Of a stretch of 18,776 nucleotides of DNA, positions 1 to 7,757 are shown one piece after another. Source of the DNA: Bacteroidales bacterium (GTDB taxonomy: Bacteria; Bacteroidota; Bacteroidia; Bacteroidales; GCA-2748055). Position 1 is the first letter of the stretch. Every line of letters starts with the position of its first letter. A program made the translations under genes and the position numbers. Below the pieces are notes generated by a model, which saw only the letters and a program-made list of their open reading frames with translations, did not search any database and was not told the DNA's origin. The stretch covers positions 1-18,776 of the forward strand of contig JAOZLK010000014.1 of assembly GCA_029934875.1 (NCBI GenBank), in the 5' to 3' direction.

Positions 1-1734
1 ACTGAATGCCTTAACTGCCGACTCATTCAGAATCAGGGCGGTAGAATCAGTTGGAATGCCCTCTTCGAACCACCTTCCTTCAACAAGCTCCAGATTATAA
101 GCCTCCTTGAAATGCCAGTCGGCCCAAATATTATTTATGGCATGTGTTTCACCTGATTCAGCACCCTCCGGAAGGTAGGCATTATCGCCGATCAATCCCC
201 CGGGAACTGCGCTGGAGTAAGTGGCATTAAGAATCGAAGGATTCTTTAAAAGCTCCTGCCTGAATGCTTCAAGCTGGTTATCAAGCACATAGGCCCTGTC
301 AATAACTACAAGGTTCTCCTTATCAAATCCCAAATCCTTTACCTGCAGGTAATTCATCTGACTGTTTACAATCAAAGTGCAGATAAACAGTACAATGGTT
401 ACAATGAACTGGAAGGTCACCAGCAGCTTCCTCAATCCGGCTCCTCTGCTACCCCGCATAGCCCCGCTCTTCAAAACATCCACAGGTTTGAAGGATGAGA
501 GAAAAATGGCAGGATAAGATCCCGAGCTAAACCCAACAAAAAGCCCGATTAGTAGAAGCCCGGTGAATAATCTCCACCCCCCTATTGAATTCAATTTCAG
601 ATTTTTATCGGCAAGATTATTAAAGGCTGGCAGGAAAAGTTCGACCAGCACTATGGCCAGTACCAGGGCCAGTAAAGTAATAAGGAAGGACTCCGCCAGG
701 AATTGCCAGATAAGGCGTCGCTTCTCCGCCCCTGCCACCTTTCGGATTCCCACTTCGGTGGCTCGCTTAGCACCGCTTGCTGTGGCGAGGTTCATAAAAT
801 TGATGGAGGCAATGATAATCAGGAAGATAGCGATGACTGAAAACATTACAACCGATGACTGGCTTCCTCCGGGATTGATCTCAAACTGCAGGTCAGATCT
901 TAAATGGATATGCTTAAGCGGCTGAAGGAAATAGCCATAGCTATTTCCTGAGCTAAAAAACTCCTCCATGGTAAGCCCAAGAATCTCCTCCAGTTCAGCC
1001 CCCATGTGTTGAGCAAGCAAATCGGGAAACCTGGATTCGACCATATCCGGATCAGAACCCTTTATGAGCCTGATATAAGTATAGTTGTTGTTTCCCAGCC
1101 ATTGGTCCACATCAGCCACATGGATGGAGGTCATGGATCCCAGCATATTAAACCGGAAATGTGAATTCTCCGGGAAAGCCTTCACCACGCCGCTGATCTC
1201 ATATTGTGTCTCCCTCTCCCCTACAATGAGCATTTTCCCCACAGGATCTTCCTCCCCGAAGTATTTTCTGGCAATTTCCCCGGTAAGAACGATGGTATTG
1301 GGTCGGTTTAGCAATCCGGCAGGATCGCCGGAAAGCACAGAGGCGGTAAATACATTAAAGAAGGTGGAGTCGGCATAATAGAAATCCTCTTCGATAAAAA
1401 CCTGATCACCGAATCTTACCACCGGGTCGCCATCAAAGGTGTAGAGCCTTGCAGATTCCTCGACTTCAGGGTAATCGGACTTCAGGGTTGCGCCCATAGG
1501 CGCATTGGATAGAGCTGCCTCAATTTCATTTCCCTGGATCTTTCCACGGATGCAGATCCGGTAAATCTCATCAAAGTGTTCATTGTGACGATCATAACTC
1601 AGCTCGTCAAGAACGAAGAGCAGGATAATAACAGAACTTGCTATACCAATTGCAAGTCCCAGGAGGTTAATCAGGAAATAGACTTTATTGCGCCAGGCAT
1701 TGCGAAGGGCAATAAGCAGATAATTAAGTATCAT
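1..1734 (-). CDS. ABC transporter permease, FtsX/MacB type (3' end cut by window)
   Basis: The frame opens with ATG at 1734 and stays open for 578 codons to base 1, so the C-terminus lies outside the window. It reads as a MacB-like permease. TM1 is at about residues 20-42 (LINLLGLAIGIASSVIILLF). A large extracytoplasmic MacB_PCD domain follows at about 45-290. The first FtsX unit has TMs near 294-316, 345-370 and 386-410, with ATEVGIRKVAGA between them, a segment typical of Bacteroidota FtsX permeases. A fifth TM at about 440-460 starts the second periplasmic domain. Family members in this phylum usually have about 780-800 residues, so roughly 200 are missing, including the last FtsX unit. 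Such proteins move lipids, peptides or drugs, or transmit force across the envelope, together with an ATPase that is not in this window. The substrate cannot be told from sequence. The gene is divergent from the C69 peptidase, with about 116 bp between them. Confidence 0.9.
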   Translation of the reverse strand, partial: MILNYLLIALRNAWRNKVYFLINLLGLAIGIASSVIILLFVLDELSYDRHNEHFDEIYRICIRGKIQGNEIEAALSNAPMGATLKSDYPEVEESARLYTFDGDPVVRFGDQVFIEEDFYYADSTFFNVFTASVLSGDPAGLLNRPNTIVLTGEIARKYFGEEDPVGKMLIVGERETQYEISGVVKAFPENSHFRFNMLGSMTSIHVADVDQWLGNNNYTYIRLIKGSDPDMVESRFPDLLAQHMGAELEEILGLTMEEFFSSGNSYGYFLQPLKHIHLRSDLQFEINPGGSQSSVVMFSVIAIFLIIIASINFMNLATASGAKRATEVGIRKVAGAEKRRLIWQFLAESFLITLLALVLAIVLVELFLPAFNNLADKNLKLNSIGGWRLFTGLLLIGLFVGFSSGSYPAIFLSSFKPVDVLKSGAMRGSRGAGLRKLLVTFQFIVTIVLFICTLIVNSQMNYLQVKDLGFDKENLVVIDRAYVLDNQLEAFRQELLKNPSILNATYSSAVPGGLIGDNAYLPEGAESGETHAINNIWADWHFKEAYNLELVEGRWFEEGIPTDSTALILNESAVKAFS

Positions 1735-1770
1735 AGACAGCTCAAATTAACACGGGCTATCTCATTAGGG

Positions 1771-1803
1771 TTTGTGGTTATTCAGGAATGTTTCCTAAAT
1801 TGG
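1771..1803 (+). promoter_or_regulatory. possible promoter for the C69 peptidase gene
   Basis: TTTG at 1771-1774 is followed after 21 bases by TAAATTGG at 1796-1803, which is one mismatch from the Bacteroidota -7 element TAnnTTTG. Transcription would start about 40 bases before the ATG at 1851. The spacing is at the long end and the match is imperfect, so this is only a candidate. Confidence 0.3.
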
Positions 1804-1850
1804 ATTCCAAAATAGTCATTTTCGATAATAAATGCTTCAAATCTTTTTAA

Positions 1851-3494
1851 ATGATACGAAATGTTTCTCTGCTAAGGGCTTTGATGGCTGCAATATTCAT
1901 ATTTGCAGCAAGCGATTCTCATACCTGTACCATCATAGCTGTAGGTAAAAAGGCATCAGCCGACGGATCAGTGATTATATCACACACCGATGCCGGGGCC
2001 GACAGCCGCATCAGGGTGGTGCATGGACAGAGCTTCAAGAGAGGTGAAATGGCACCTGTATACTGGGGCATCCAGGATATTCACAGGCCCCTGGACGATT
2101 TCGGAGATGTTTTAGGGGAAATTCCCCAAGTGGAGCGAACATATACCTACTTTCATTCGGCCTATCCCCATATGAATGAGCACCAGCTGGCCATTGCTGA
2201 GAGCACCACCAGTCAGCGAGAGGAGTTAAAAGTAGATAAGGCAGTCTGCAAACAAATCATGACTGTTGAGCAGGCACAGATGTTTTCCCTTCAGCGTTAC
2301 ACATCCGCACGGGAAGCTACTGCCTTCATTGGTCACCTCATGAGCAGTTATGGCTTCCTCCCCTCTTGCGTGGGAGAATCTGAAACACTGGTAGTGGGTG
2401 ATACCAAGGAAATATGGATCATTGAGATCTTCTCCGTGGGATCTGACTGGGATCCTGAAAGTGGTGAGCCGGGTGCCATCTGGGTGGCGCAGCGGGTTCC
2501 GGACGACCATGCCCTGGTAGTGGCTAACTGGAGCATCATCAAGGAAGTGGATGAAACTGATACTGAGAACTTCATGTTCTCAAGTAATTATAAGCAATTC
2601 GCTGTTGATAAGGGGTGGTACGATCCCAATGGCAGCATGCCCTTCGTCTGGAATGAAGTTTATGCCCCCATACTTCGGGAATGGGCCACCAACCGCATGT
2701 GGTTATTCTACAGCACCTATGCTCCCGGCTATGCCGATTGGCCAGAAAGAAGTCTTGAGGATGGCCATATGATGGGCTATAACCAATACATTCAGTACGT
2801 TGAGCCCCTCTCCCTTTACCCCACATCGGTAAAAACCGAGCGAAAAATATCTGTACAGGATGTGATGGCCTTCCAGCGCTCAACCTTTGAAGGGACCATT
2901 TATGATAAAACTGAAGACTATGACTGGTTTGTACCCGACGGCAAGGGAGGAATGAAAAAAAGTCCGCTGGCAACACCTTTCCCCAGTAAGGATATGAGGG
3001 AACTACTGGATATCAATAACCGTAGAAATGTGGCGCGTCCCCAGGGATACTATGGAATGATTGCCCAACTCCGCAGCTGGCTCCCGGATCCCATTGGGGG
3101 TATTTACTGGGTTTTTCTTGATAATGCCTACACCAGCCCCTATGTACCCATCTATGCTGGTACACAGGAAACTGCCGAATGCTACAAGAATTTCGATCCC
3201 ACCACCTACAGCTCCAAATCTGCCTGCTGGGCAATTGATTTTGTGGATAATCTGCTCTACCTGAAGTGGCAGGAGGCAGTAAAAGATGTCTGGGAAGTAC
3301 GAAATCCTTACGAGGAAGCACTTTTTTCAGAGCGAGATTCAATTGACAATGAAGCGCTTGCATTATATCAAAAGAATGAGGAGAAGGCACTTGATTACCT
3401 CACAAACTACTCAAAGGAAAAAATGGAAACAGTACTTGAGATGTACAATGGCTTGCACGATAAATTGATTGTTAAATACAGTAACAGCAGGTAA
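1851..3494 (+). CDS. exported C69-family (PepD-like) dipeptidase
   Basis: This 547-residue protein resembles peptidase family C69 (U34), N-terminal-nucleophile hydrolases that cleave dipeptides. A basic start and hydrophobic stretch (LLRALMAAIFIFAA, residues 7-20) form a signal peptide. It ends right at Cys26, which begins the family signature CTIIAVGKKASADGSVIISH. In C69 enzymes this cysteine must become the N-terminal residue to act as nucleophile, and here signal peptidase cleavage after Thr25 could expose it directly. The rest shows the family's long alpha/beta body, and the full length is normal. The start at 1851 is chosen because it gives the intact signal peptide. The likely place of action is the periplasm or cell surface, in peptide scavenging. 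The same-strand nitrilase downstream is also exported, but the 98-base repeat between them argues against a tight operon. The family call is firm; the substrate is unknown. Confidence 0.88.
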   Translation: MIRNVSLLRALMAAIFIFAASDSHTCTIIAVGKKASADGSVIISHTDAGADSRIRVVHGQSFKRGEMAPVYWGIQDIHRPLDDFGDVLGEIPQVERTYTYFHSAYPHMNEHQLAIAESTTSQREELKVDKAVCKQIMTVEQAQMFSLQRYTSAREATAFIGHLMSSYGFLPSCVGESETLVVGDTKEIWIIEIFSVGSDWDPESGEPGAIWVAQRVPDDHALVVANWSIIKEVDETDTENFMFSSNYKQFAVDKGWYDPNGSMPFVWNEVYAPILREWATNRMWLFYSTYAPGYADWPERSLEDGHMMGYNQYIQYVEPLSLYPTSVKTERKISVQDVMAFQRSTFEGTIYDKTEDYDWFVPDGKGGMKKSPLATPFPSKDMRELLDINNRRNVARPQGYYGMIAQLRSWLPDPIGGIYWVFLDNAYTSPYVPIYAGTQETAECYKNFDPTTYSSKSACWAIDFVDNLLYLKWQEAVKDVWEVRNPYEEALFSERDSIDNEALALYQKNEEKALDYLTNYSKEKMETVLEMYNGLHDKLIVKYSNSR

Positions 3495-3497
3495 TAC

Positions 3498-3592
3498 AGT
3501 ACTCAGGTGAAAGTACTTAGTACTCAGTACTGGGTACTTATAACTTACTACTACTGAGAACTGTGTACTGTGTACTGAGAACTGTGTATTGA
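3498..3592. repeat. degenerate 7-bp tandem repeat (NAGTACT / ACTGTGT type)
   Basis: The spacer between the C69 gene and the Cys-rich ORF can be cut into about 13 consecutive 7-base units from 3498: AGTACTC, AGGTGAA, AGTACTT, AGTACTC, AGTACTG, GGTACTT, ATAACTT, ACTACTA, then CTGAGAA, CTGTGTA, CTGTGTA, CTGAGAA, CTGTGTA. The first part is built on the palindrome AGTACT. The second is built on ACTGTGT/ACTGAGA, which on the other strand reads CAGTACA/CAGTTCT. The array begins 4 bases after the C69 stop and ends at the ATG of the next ORF. No coding potential is evident in it. Confidence 0.8.
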
Positions 3593-3784
3593 ATGAATAA
3601 ACTGATCCGGATCATTCTGTGCCATGAATGCGGGGCTTCCTTTGAGCGGGACCTTTGCTATCGGTCCTGTGGAAACTGTTTTGCCTGCACCAGTTGCGAG
3701 ATATACACCTGTCCGGGATGTGGCATAGAGATAGTTGTACAACCAAAAAAGGAACACATTGACCCTCAAAAATTTTATGAATAG
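3593..3784 (+). CDS. 63-residue cysteine-rich, zinc-ribbon-like protein
   Basis: This small protein has nine cysteines among 63 residues: C10-x2-C13, C22, C26-x2-C29-x2-C32-x2-C35, and C40-x2-C43. The CHECG, CTSC and CPGCG knuckles are typical of zinc ribbons or rubredoxin-like folds, so it probably binds one or two metal ions (Zn, or possibly Fe). The C-terminal 18 residues are charged and cysteine-free. There is no signal peptide, so it is probably cytoplasmic. It lies between two genes for exported hydrolases and ends 30 bases before the nitrilase gene, so it may be co-transcribed with it. The ATG lies directly at the end of the 7-bp repeat array, without a Shine-Dalgarno sequence. The dense, regular cysteine spacing supports a real gene. 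I do not recognise the family; DNA, RNA or protein binding are all possible. Confidence 0.65.
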   Translation: MNKLIRIILCHECGASFERDLCYRSCGNCFACTSCEIYTCPGCGIEIVVQPKKEHIDPQKFYE

Positions 3785-3814
3785 CTGCCACCCTCTTACA
3801 CATTAAAACACGTC

Positions 3815-4732
3815 ATGAATAAATACCATTACAGTTTGGCCATTCTCTTTTTATCTGTTGCAATGTATGCTCAGCATGAGGTTGGCACTGAAACATCACG
3901 AATGCGTTTGGCCTCCTGCCAGTTCCCGGTTTCTGATCAGATCATCGAGAACGCAGGATGGATTATAAAGCAGATGGTTGAAGCAGCCGATTCAGGGGCA
4001 CATGTAGCACATTTTCCCGAGTGTGCACTGTCTGGATACCCGGGCGTAGATATGGAATCCCTGGAGGGGTTTGACTGGCCGGCATTAAGGTTCTGGACCG
4101 ATTCAATTGTGAACATGGCAAAAGAGCTGAATATATGGGTGATCCTGGGTTCCATCCATGAATTGGGAGAGGGGTTCAAGCCCATGAATTGCCTTTATGT
4201 GATTAATCCGGATGGGAAGATCAAGGAGAGGTACGACAAACGATTCTGTACAAAAGGTGACCTTGAGCATTTCTCAGCCGGTGAGCATTTCTCGGTCGTG
4301 AATATCCAGGGAATAAAATGTGGATTTCTAATCTGCTTTGATGTGAGATTTCCTGAATTGTACCGGGAATATAAAAAAATGGAAGTGGATTTTATATTCC
4401 AATCTTTCTACAACGCCCGCCAGAAACCTGGGGGAATCCATCCTAAAATCATGCCGGTGACTGCCCGGACCAGGGCTGCTACCAACCATTTCTACATGTC
4501 AATAAGCAATTCGTCAAGCCCCAGCAGCTGGCCCTGTCATTTTATTACACCCGATGGGCTGATAGGTGGAACAATAGAAGCGGACAAGCCTGGCATCCTG
4601 CTGTCAGACGTTCTTCTTTCTGATGAATATTACGATGCCAGCAGGCGCTACAGGAAAAACGCTATGGAAGGCAAGCTATCATCCGGGGACGCACCCGGGC
4701 ATCCCAGGTATTCAGACCGAAAGTCATTTTGA
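3815..4732 (+). CDS. exported carbon-nitrogen hydrolase (nitrilase superfamily)
   Basis: The 305-residue protein carries the Glu-Lys-Cys triad of the nitrilase superfamily: E69 in HFPECALSGYPG, K142 in RYDKRF, and C174 in GFLICFDVRFPELYREY. These enzymes hydrolyse or condense C-N bonds of amides, nitriles or carbamoyl compounds. Residues 1-20 (MNKYHYSLAILFLSVAMYAQ) look like a signal peptide, with cleavage near AQ/HEVG. This is unusual because most family members are cytoplasmic. The catalytic domain begins at MRLASCQFPV, about residue 30, so the N-terminal extension is additional to it. The start at 3815 is kept because it preserves that signal. The stop TGA (4730-4732) shares one base with the ATG of the EamA transporter, implying translational coupling. 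An exported amidase next to a small-metabolite transporter suggests handling of an amide compound, but the substrate is not identifiable. Confidence 0.88.
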   Translation: MNKYHYSLAILFLSVAMYAQHEVGTETSRMRLASCQFPVSDQIIENAGWIIKQMVEAADSGAHVAHFPECALSGYPGVDMESLEGFDWPALRFWTDSIVNMAKELNIWVILGSIHELGEGFKPMNCLYVINPDGKIKERYDKRFCTKGDLEHFSAGEHFSVVNIQGIKCGFLICFDVRFPELYREYKKMEVDFIFQSFYNARQKPGGIHPKIMPVTARTRAATNHFYMSISNSSSPSSWPCHFITPDGLIGGTIEADKPGILLSDVLLSDEYYDASRRYRKNAMEGKLSSGDAPGHPRYSDRKSF

Positions 4733-5637
4733 TGAACAACTATCTGGGTGAAATAGCCGCGCTTCTAACTGCGGTATGCTGGACTGTAACTGCAATGGCT
4801 TTTGAATCAGCAGGGAAACGTGTGGGAGCCCTCTCCCTGAACCTGATTCGCCTGGTCATTGGTCTGGTTTTCCTTTCCATATATAATACCATTGTAAATG
4901 GTGAGTTTTTTCCCACTGCCACAAATTACCAGTGGTTCTGGCTCGCCCTTTCCGGTCTCATAGGCTTTGTCCTGGGCGATCTCTTTCTTTTCCGTGCTTT
5001 TATCATGATCGGAGCTCGTATTTCCATGCTCCTAATGGCACTGGTACCCCCAATTGCAGCACTCATCGGCTGGATCACGCTTGGGGAAAAGCTTTCAGGA
5101 ATGGAATTTCTGGGGATGGGGATCACCCTTTCGGGAATTGTGCTGGTCATGTCTTCCAAGCTGGAAATTAATAAAGGGCCTTTGGGCAAATCACTTAAGA
5201 TAGGACCATTGCTACTTGGTAGCTTACTTGCCCTGGGAGGAGCTGTCGGACAGGCAGCCGGACTGGTTCTCAGTAAGAAAGGGATGCAGGATATGGATCC
5301 CTTTTCTGCCACACAGATCAGGATTATGACAGGGGTGCTTGGCTTCGCCATAGTCATCACCATTTTTAAAAGATGGAAGTATCTCTTCGGAGCTCTTAAA
5401 GACCTGAAAGCCATGAAGTTCATGACCCTTGGCTCATTCACTGGCCCCTTCCTTGGAGTAAGCTTGTCACTACTGGCTGTTCAACATACCGATACGGGAG
5501 TTGCCGCCACCCTGATGGCCCTGACGCCAGTGATGATCATCCCTCCTGCCATTTTGATGAAAAAAGAGAAAATAAGCGCAATTGAAATTATAGGAGCCCT
5601 GGTATCGGTGAGTGGTGTTGCCCTCTTCTTCCTGTAA
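4732..5637 (+). CDS. EamA/DMT-family transporter
   Basis: This is a 301-residue polytopic membrane protein of the drug/metabolite transporter superfamily, with two EamA repeats at about residues 4-140 and 155-300 and about ten TM helices. Family marks include GLIGFVLGDLFLFRAF and LVPPIAALIGWITLGEKL in the first repeat, and VAATLMALTPVMIIPPA in the second. Such carriers usually export amino acids, nucleosides or other small metabolites across the inner membrane. The ATG at 4732 is chosen over an in-frame TTG three bases upstream. It overlaps the nitrilase stop codon by one base, so the two are very probably one transcription and translation unit. The gene ends with TAA at 5635-5637, immediately beside the stop of the convergent DUF1360 gene. 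The substrate is unknown. Confidence 0.9.
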   Translation: MNNYLGEIAALLTAVCWTVTAMAFESAGKRVGALSLNLIRLVIGLVFLSIYNTIVNGEFFPTATNYQWFWLALSGLIGFVLGDLFLFRAFIMIGARISMLLMALVPPIAALIGWITLGEKLSGMEFLGMGITLSGIVLVMSSKLEINKGPLGKSLKIGPLLLGSLLALGGAVGQAAGLVLSKKGMQDMDPFSATQIRIMTGVLGFAIVITIFKRWKYLFGALKDLKAMKFMTLGSFTGPFLGVSLSLLAVQHTDTGVAATLMALTPVMIIPPAILMKKEKISAIEIIGALVSVSGVALFFL

Positions 5638-6111
5638 TCAGCTCAAGCTGTCATTCCCGTTACCCTTCTCCCGCTGATGAATCCGCTGCTTTCCCTCGGT
5701 ATGCATATGCAGAAGGTTTGAGATTAAAATCACCATAGAAGTCAGGCCGGCCAATGCAAGTACGTAAACCAGCACTACACCATATGGGACGAGGAAATAG
5801 AACACCAGAATGATCAAAGTGACCCATACACCTGCACACCAGGGGCATGTGATGATGGCATGCACAGTGCCAATTACATAGAGGTCTTCCCTCTTTTTCA
5901 GCGCATTACGAAGGTATTTAAATATCTTTTCAAACACCAGAATACGGGTCATCCTGTATGATGCGAGGATGATGACTGCAGCTTCTTTCAGGCTAAGTTC
6001 CCGGATATCCACCCCTTTTTGCTCCAGCAGGTAGCCCACAAAGGCAACTACACCAAAAAAGAAGAAGACCGACCAGAAATTCCAGGCCTGGTGTTTGCGT
6101 TCATTCATCAT
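5638..6111 (-). CDS. DUF1360 family membrane protein
   Basis: This 157-residue protein matches the DUF1360 pattern: a hydrophobic segment (residues 12-29), ASYRMTRILVFEKIFKYLR (50-68), then CPWCAGVWVTLIILVFYFLV with the CPWC pair at 89-92, and another TM at 111-133. The C-terminal 20 residues are charged and would lie in solution. DUF1360 proteins are small integral membrane proteins of unknown biochemical role; the CPWC motif is family-conserved and could be redox active. I place the start at the double ATG (6111). An in-frame TTG at 6138 would add nine residues. The sequence TAGTTTTG (6150-6143 on this strand) matches the Bacteroidota -7 element, but I see no -33 TTG, and transcription from it would favour the 6111 start. 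It follows the GMC oxidoreductase by 36 bases on the same strand. Its stop abuts the EamA stop with no gap. Confidence 0.82.
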   Translation of the reverse strand: MMNERKHQAWNFWSVFFFFGVVAFVGYLLEQKGVDIRELSLKEAAVIILASYRMTRILVFEKIFKYLRNALKKREDLYVIGTVHAIITCPWCAGVWVTLIILVFYFLVPYGVVLVYVLALAGLTSMVILISNLLHMHTEGKQRIHQREKGNGNDSLS

Positions 6112-6147
6112 AGCTAATAGACGTTGATCATTTGCCAATATACAAAA

Positions 6148-7710
6148 CTATTCTTTTATAGGAATTTTTGACATGGCCCTCTCGGTCATCGCTGTAATGG
6201 TAAGAGAAGGATTCACACCCGGATTAGCCGATACCGCACTTCCGTCGCACACATACAGGTTTTCATATCCGAATACCTTATGATTCTTGTCAATTACACC
6301 CGTTTCAATATTCTTGCCTATTACAGATCCGCCAAGGATATGAGCTGTGAGAGGAGTGCCAAGCAGGGCCTCTGATACCATCACAAAGGGAGTTCCATCT
6401 ACCTCCCGGGCGGTAGCATCTGCAAGCTGTCGTGCCAGTGGCATAAAGGCCGAAGGAGCAGGTCCGGAGGAGAGCACACTCCTCATATTAAGCAGGCCCC
6501 GTTTAAGCTTCAGGGTGCTATCAATGTGTTGCATAAAGAGCAGGATGACCGACTCTTTGGCAAAATCCTTAGAGAACCAGACCCGAAACCATTTACCTGG
6601 CCCGCTTATGAAGCTCCATATGAGTTTAAGGATGCGACCTGCCATGGTTTTACCATGGGTGAGTGGAACACCCAGTAATTTCCAGAATCCTGAACCACTT
6701 CCATAACGTACCGGTTCCAGGTGGGTATCCTTGTCCGGTGGAAAGATAGAACCAATAGCCACTCCCTTCGAAAAATCCTTCTCCTGCTTGCGCGAGTGCA
6801 CCAGGGCCAGGCTCTCATTGTTGGTCCTGATCCCTGCTCCTGCCATATCACTTATATGCGGAAGGTAACGACCTTTCATATTTAGCAAAAGTCTTACTGT
6901 TCCCAGGACTCCCCCGGAGAGTACCACACCCCCAGAGCTCAGGTAGCGCTTGCGCTTTATTAGTCCTGAAGACTCTTTGAGCAACAGCCGATAGCCTTCT
7001 TCACCATTTGAATTTCCGGCTGGTTTAATTCGAACTACCTTGTGTTCTGCAAGTATTTCCGCACCTTTCCGCTCGGCCAGGTAGAGGTAATTCTTATCCA
7101 GGGTATTTTTAGCATTGTTCCTGCAGCCGGTCATGCACGATCCGCAAAAATTACAACCAGAACGTCTTGGTCCTTCCCCATCAAAGTAGGGGTCGGCTAC
7201 TTCCTGCTCAGGCTCACCAAAAAATACCGCCACCCGGGTGGGCTCGAAGAGCTTCGATTTCCCAAATTCGGTAGCCACTGCCAGCAAGGCTTCATCCGAA
7301 TCATATAATCCCGGGTTATCTGTGGCGCCCAGCATTCTCTCCGCCTCCTTGTAATGAGGGGACAGCTCTTTTTCCCAATCAGCCAGGCCCGCCCAACTAC
7401 CTGTATTAAAAAAGGTTTCCCTGGGTCTTGGAAGGGTATTGGCATACATCAGTGATCCTCCTCCCACACCTACCCCACTCAAGATTCCCACATGACGCAT
7501 GATGGTCATTTTAAAAATCCCCTTGAAACGAAATATGGGCAGCCATAGCCATTTGCGAAGGTTCCAGTTGGTTTCTGGAAATTGGCCGGATTCCCACCTC
7601 TTTCCCTTTTCAATAACCAGGACCTTGTATCCCTTTTCAGAAAGCCTTAAAGCTGAGACCGATCCACCAAATCCAGATCCCACAATGATGTAGTCATAAT
7701 CATAATGCAT
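6148..7710 (-). CDS. FAD-dependent GMC-family oxidoreductase (cholesterol-oxidase-like)
   Basis: This 520-residue flavoprotein has an N-terminal Rossmann motif (IIVGSGFGGSVSALRLSEKG, residues 8-27) with E34 for the FAD ribose, the GVGVGGGSLMYAN flavin segment (79-91), and the C-terminal block CDGSAVSANPGVNPSLTITA (488-507) of glucose-methanol-choline oxidoreductases. H457 in LTAHILGG is the likely active-site base. A four-cysteine cluster lies at C186-x2-C189-x2-C192-x3-C196, followed by AKNTLDKNYL. This insert is familiar from the cholesterol-oxidase-like branch and could hold a metal or Fe-S cluster. There is no signal peptide, so it probably works in the cytoplasm, oxidising an alcohol on a sterol-like or other hydrophobic substrate. 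The natural substrate is unknown. The start ATG at 7710 leaves 47 bases to the divergent DUF4268 gene. The DUF1360 gene follows 36 bases downstream. Confidence 0.92.
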   Translation of the reverse strand: MHYDYDYIIVGSGFGGSVSALRLSEKGYKVLVIEKGKRWESGQFPETNWNLRKWLWLPIFRFKGIFKMTIMRHVGILSGVGVGGGSLMYANTLPRPRETFFNTGSWAGLADWEKELSPHYKEAERMLGATDNPGLYDSDEALLAVATEFGKSKLFEPTRVAVFFGEPEQEVADPYFDGEGPRRSGCNFCGSCMTGCRNNAKNTLDKNYLYLAERKGAEILAEHKVVRIKPAGNSNGEEGYRLLLKESSGLIKRKRYLSSGGVVLSGGVLGTVRLLLNMKGRYLPHISDMAGAGIRTNNESLALVHSRKQEKDFSKGVAIGSIFPPDKDTHLEPVRYGSGSGFWKLLGVPLTHGKTMAGRILKLIWSFISGPGKWFRVWFSKDFAKESVILLFMQHIDSTLKLKRGLLNMRSVLSSGPAPSAFMPLARQLADATAREVDGTPFVMVSEALLGTPLTAHILGGSVIGKNIETGVIDKNHKVFGYENLYVCDGSAVSANPGVNPSLTITAMTERAMSKIPIKE

Positions 7711-7757
7711 GCCCGAATATATACAGAATTAAGTAAATTGCACTTGTATCAGACATC
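7711..7757. promoter_or_regulatory. short divergent intergenic region
   Basis: These 47 bases must hold the 5' signals of both the GMC oxidoreductase (minus) and the DUF4268/AmmeMemoRadiSam run (plus), unless promoters lie inside the genes. On the minus strand TATATTCG (7721-7714) is one mismatch from TAnnTTTG, but no TTG lies at the right distance. No plus-strand element is convincing. The region is A+T rich. Confidence 0.3.

Noticed and set aside
2572..2976. Long minus-strand open frame inside the C69 gene
   Set aside because: The plus frame is a full-length peptidase. The antisense translation has no family features, signal peptide or own context.
6143..6150. TAGTTTTG as a separate promoter for the DUF1360 gene
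   Set aside because: It matches TAnnTTTG exactly but has no -33 element and overlaps the stop codon of the upstream gene. It is mentioned only as support for the later start.
7714..7721. TATATTCG as promoter -7 element for the GMC oxidoreductase
   Set aside because: One mismatch to TAnnTTTG and no TTG at 17-21 bases upstream, so it was not called as a promoter.
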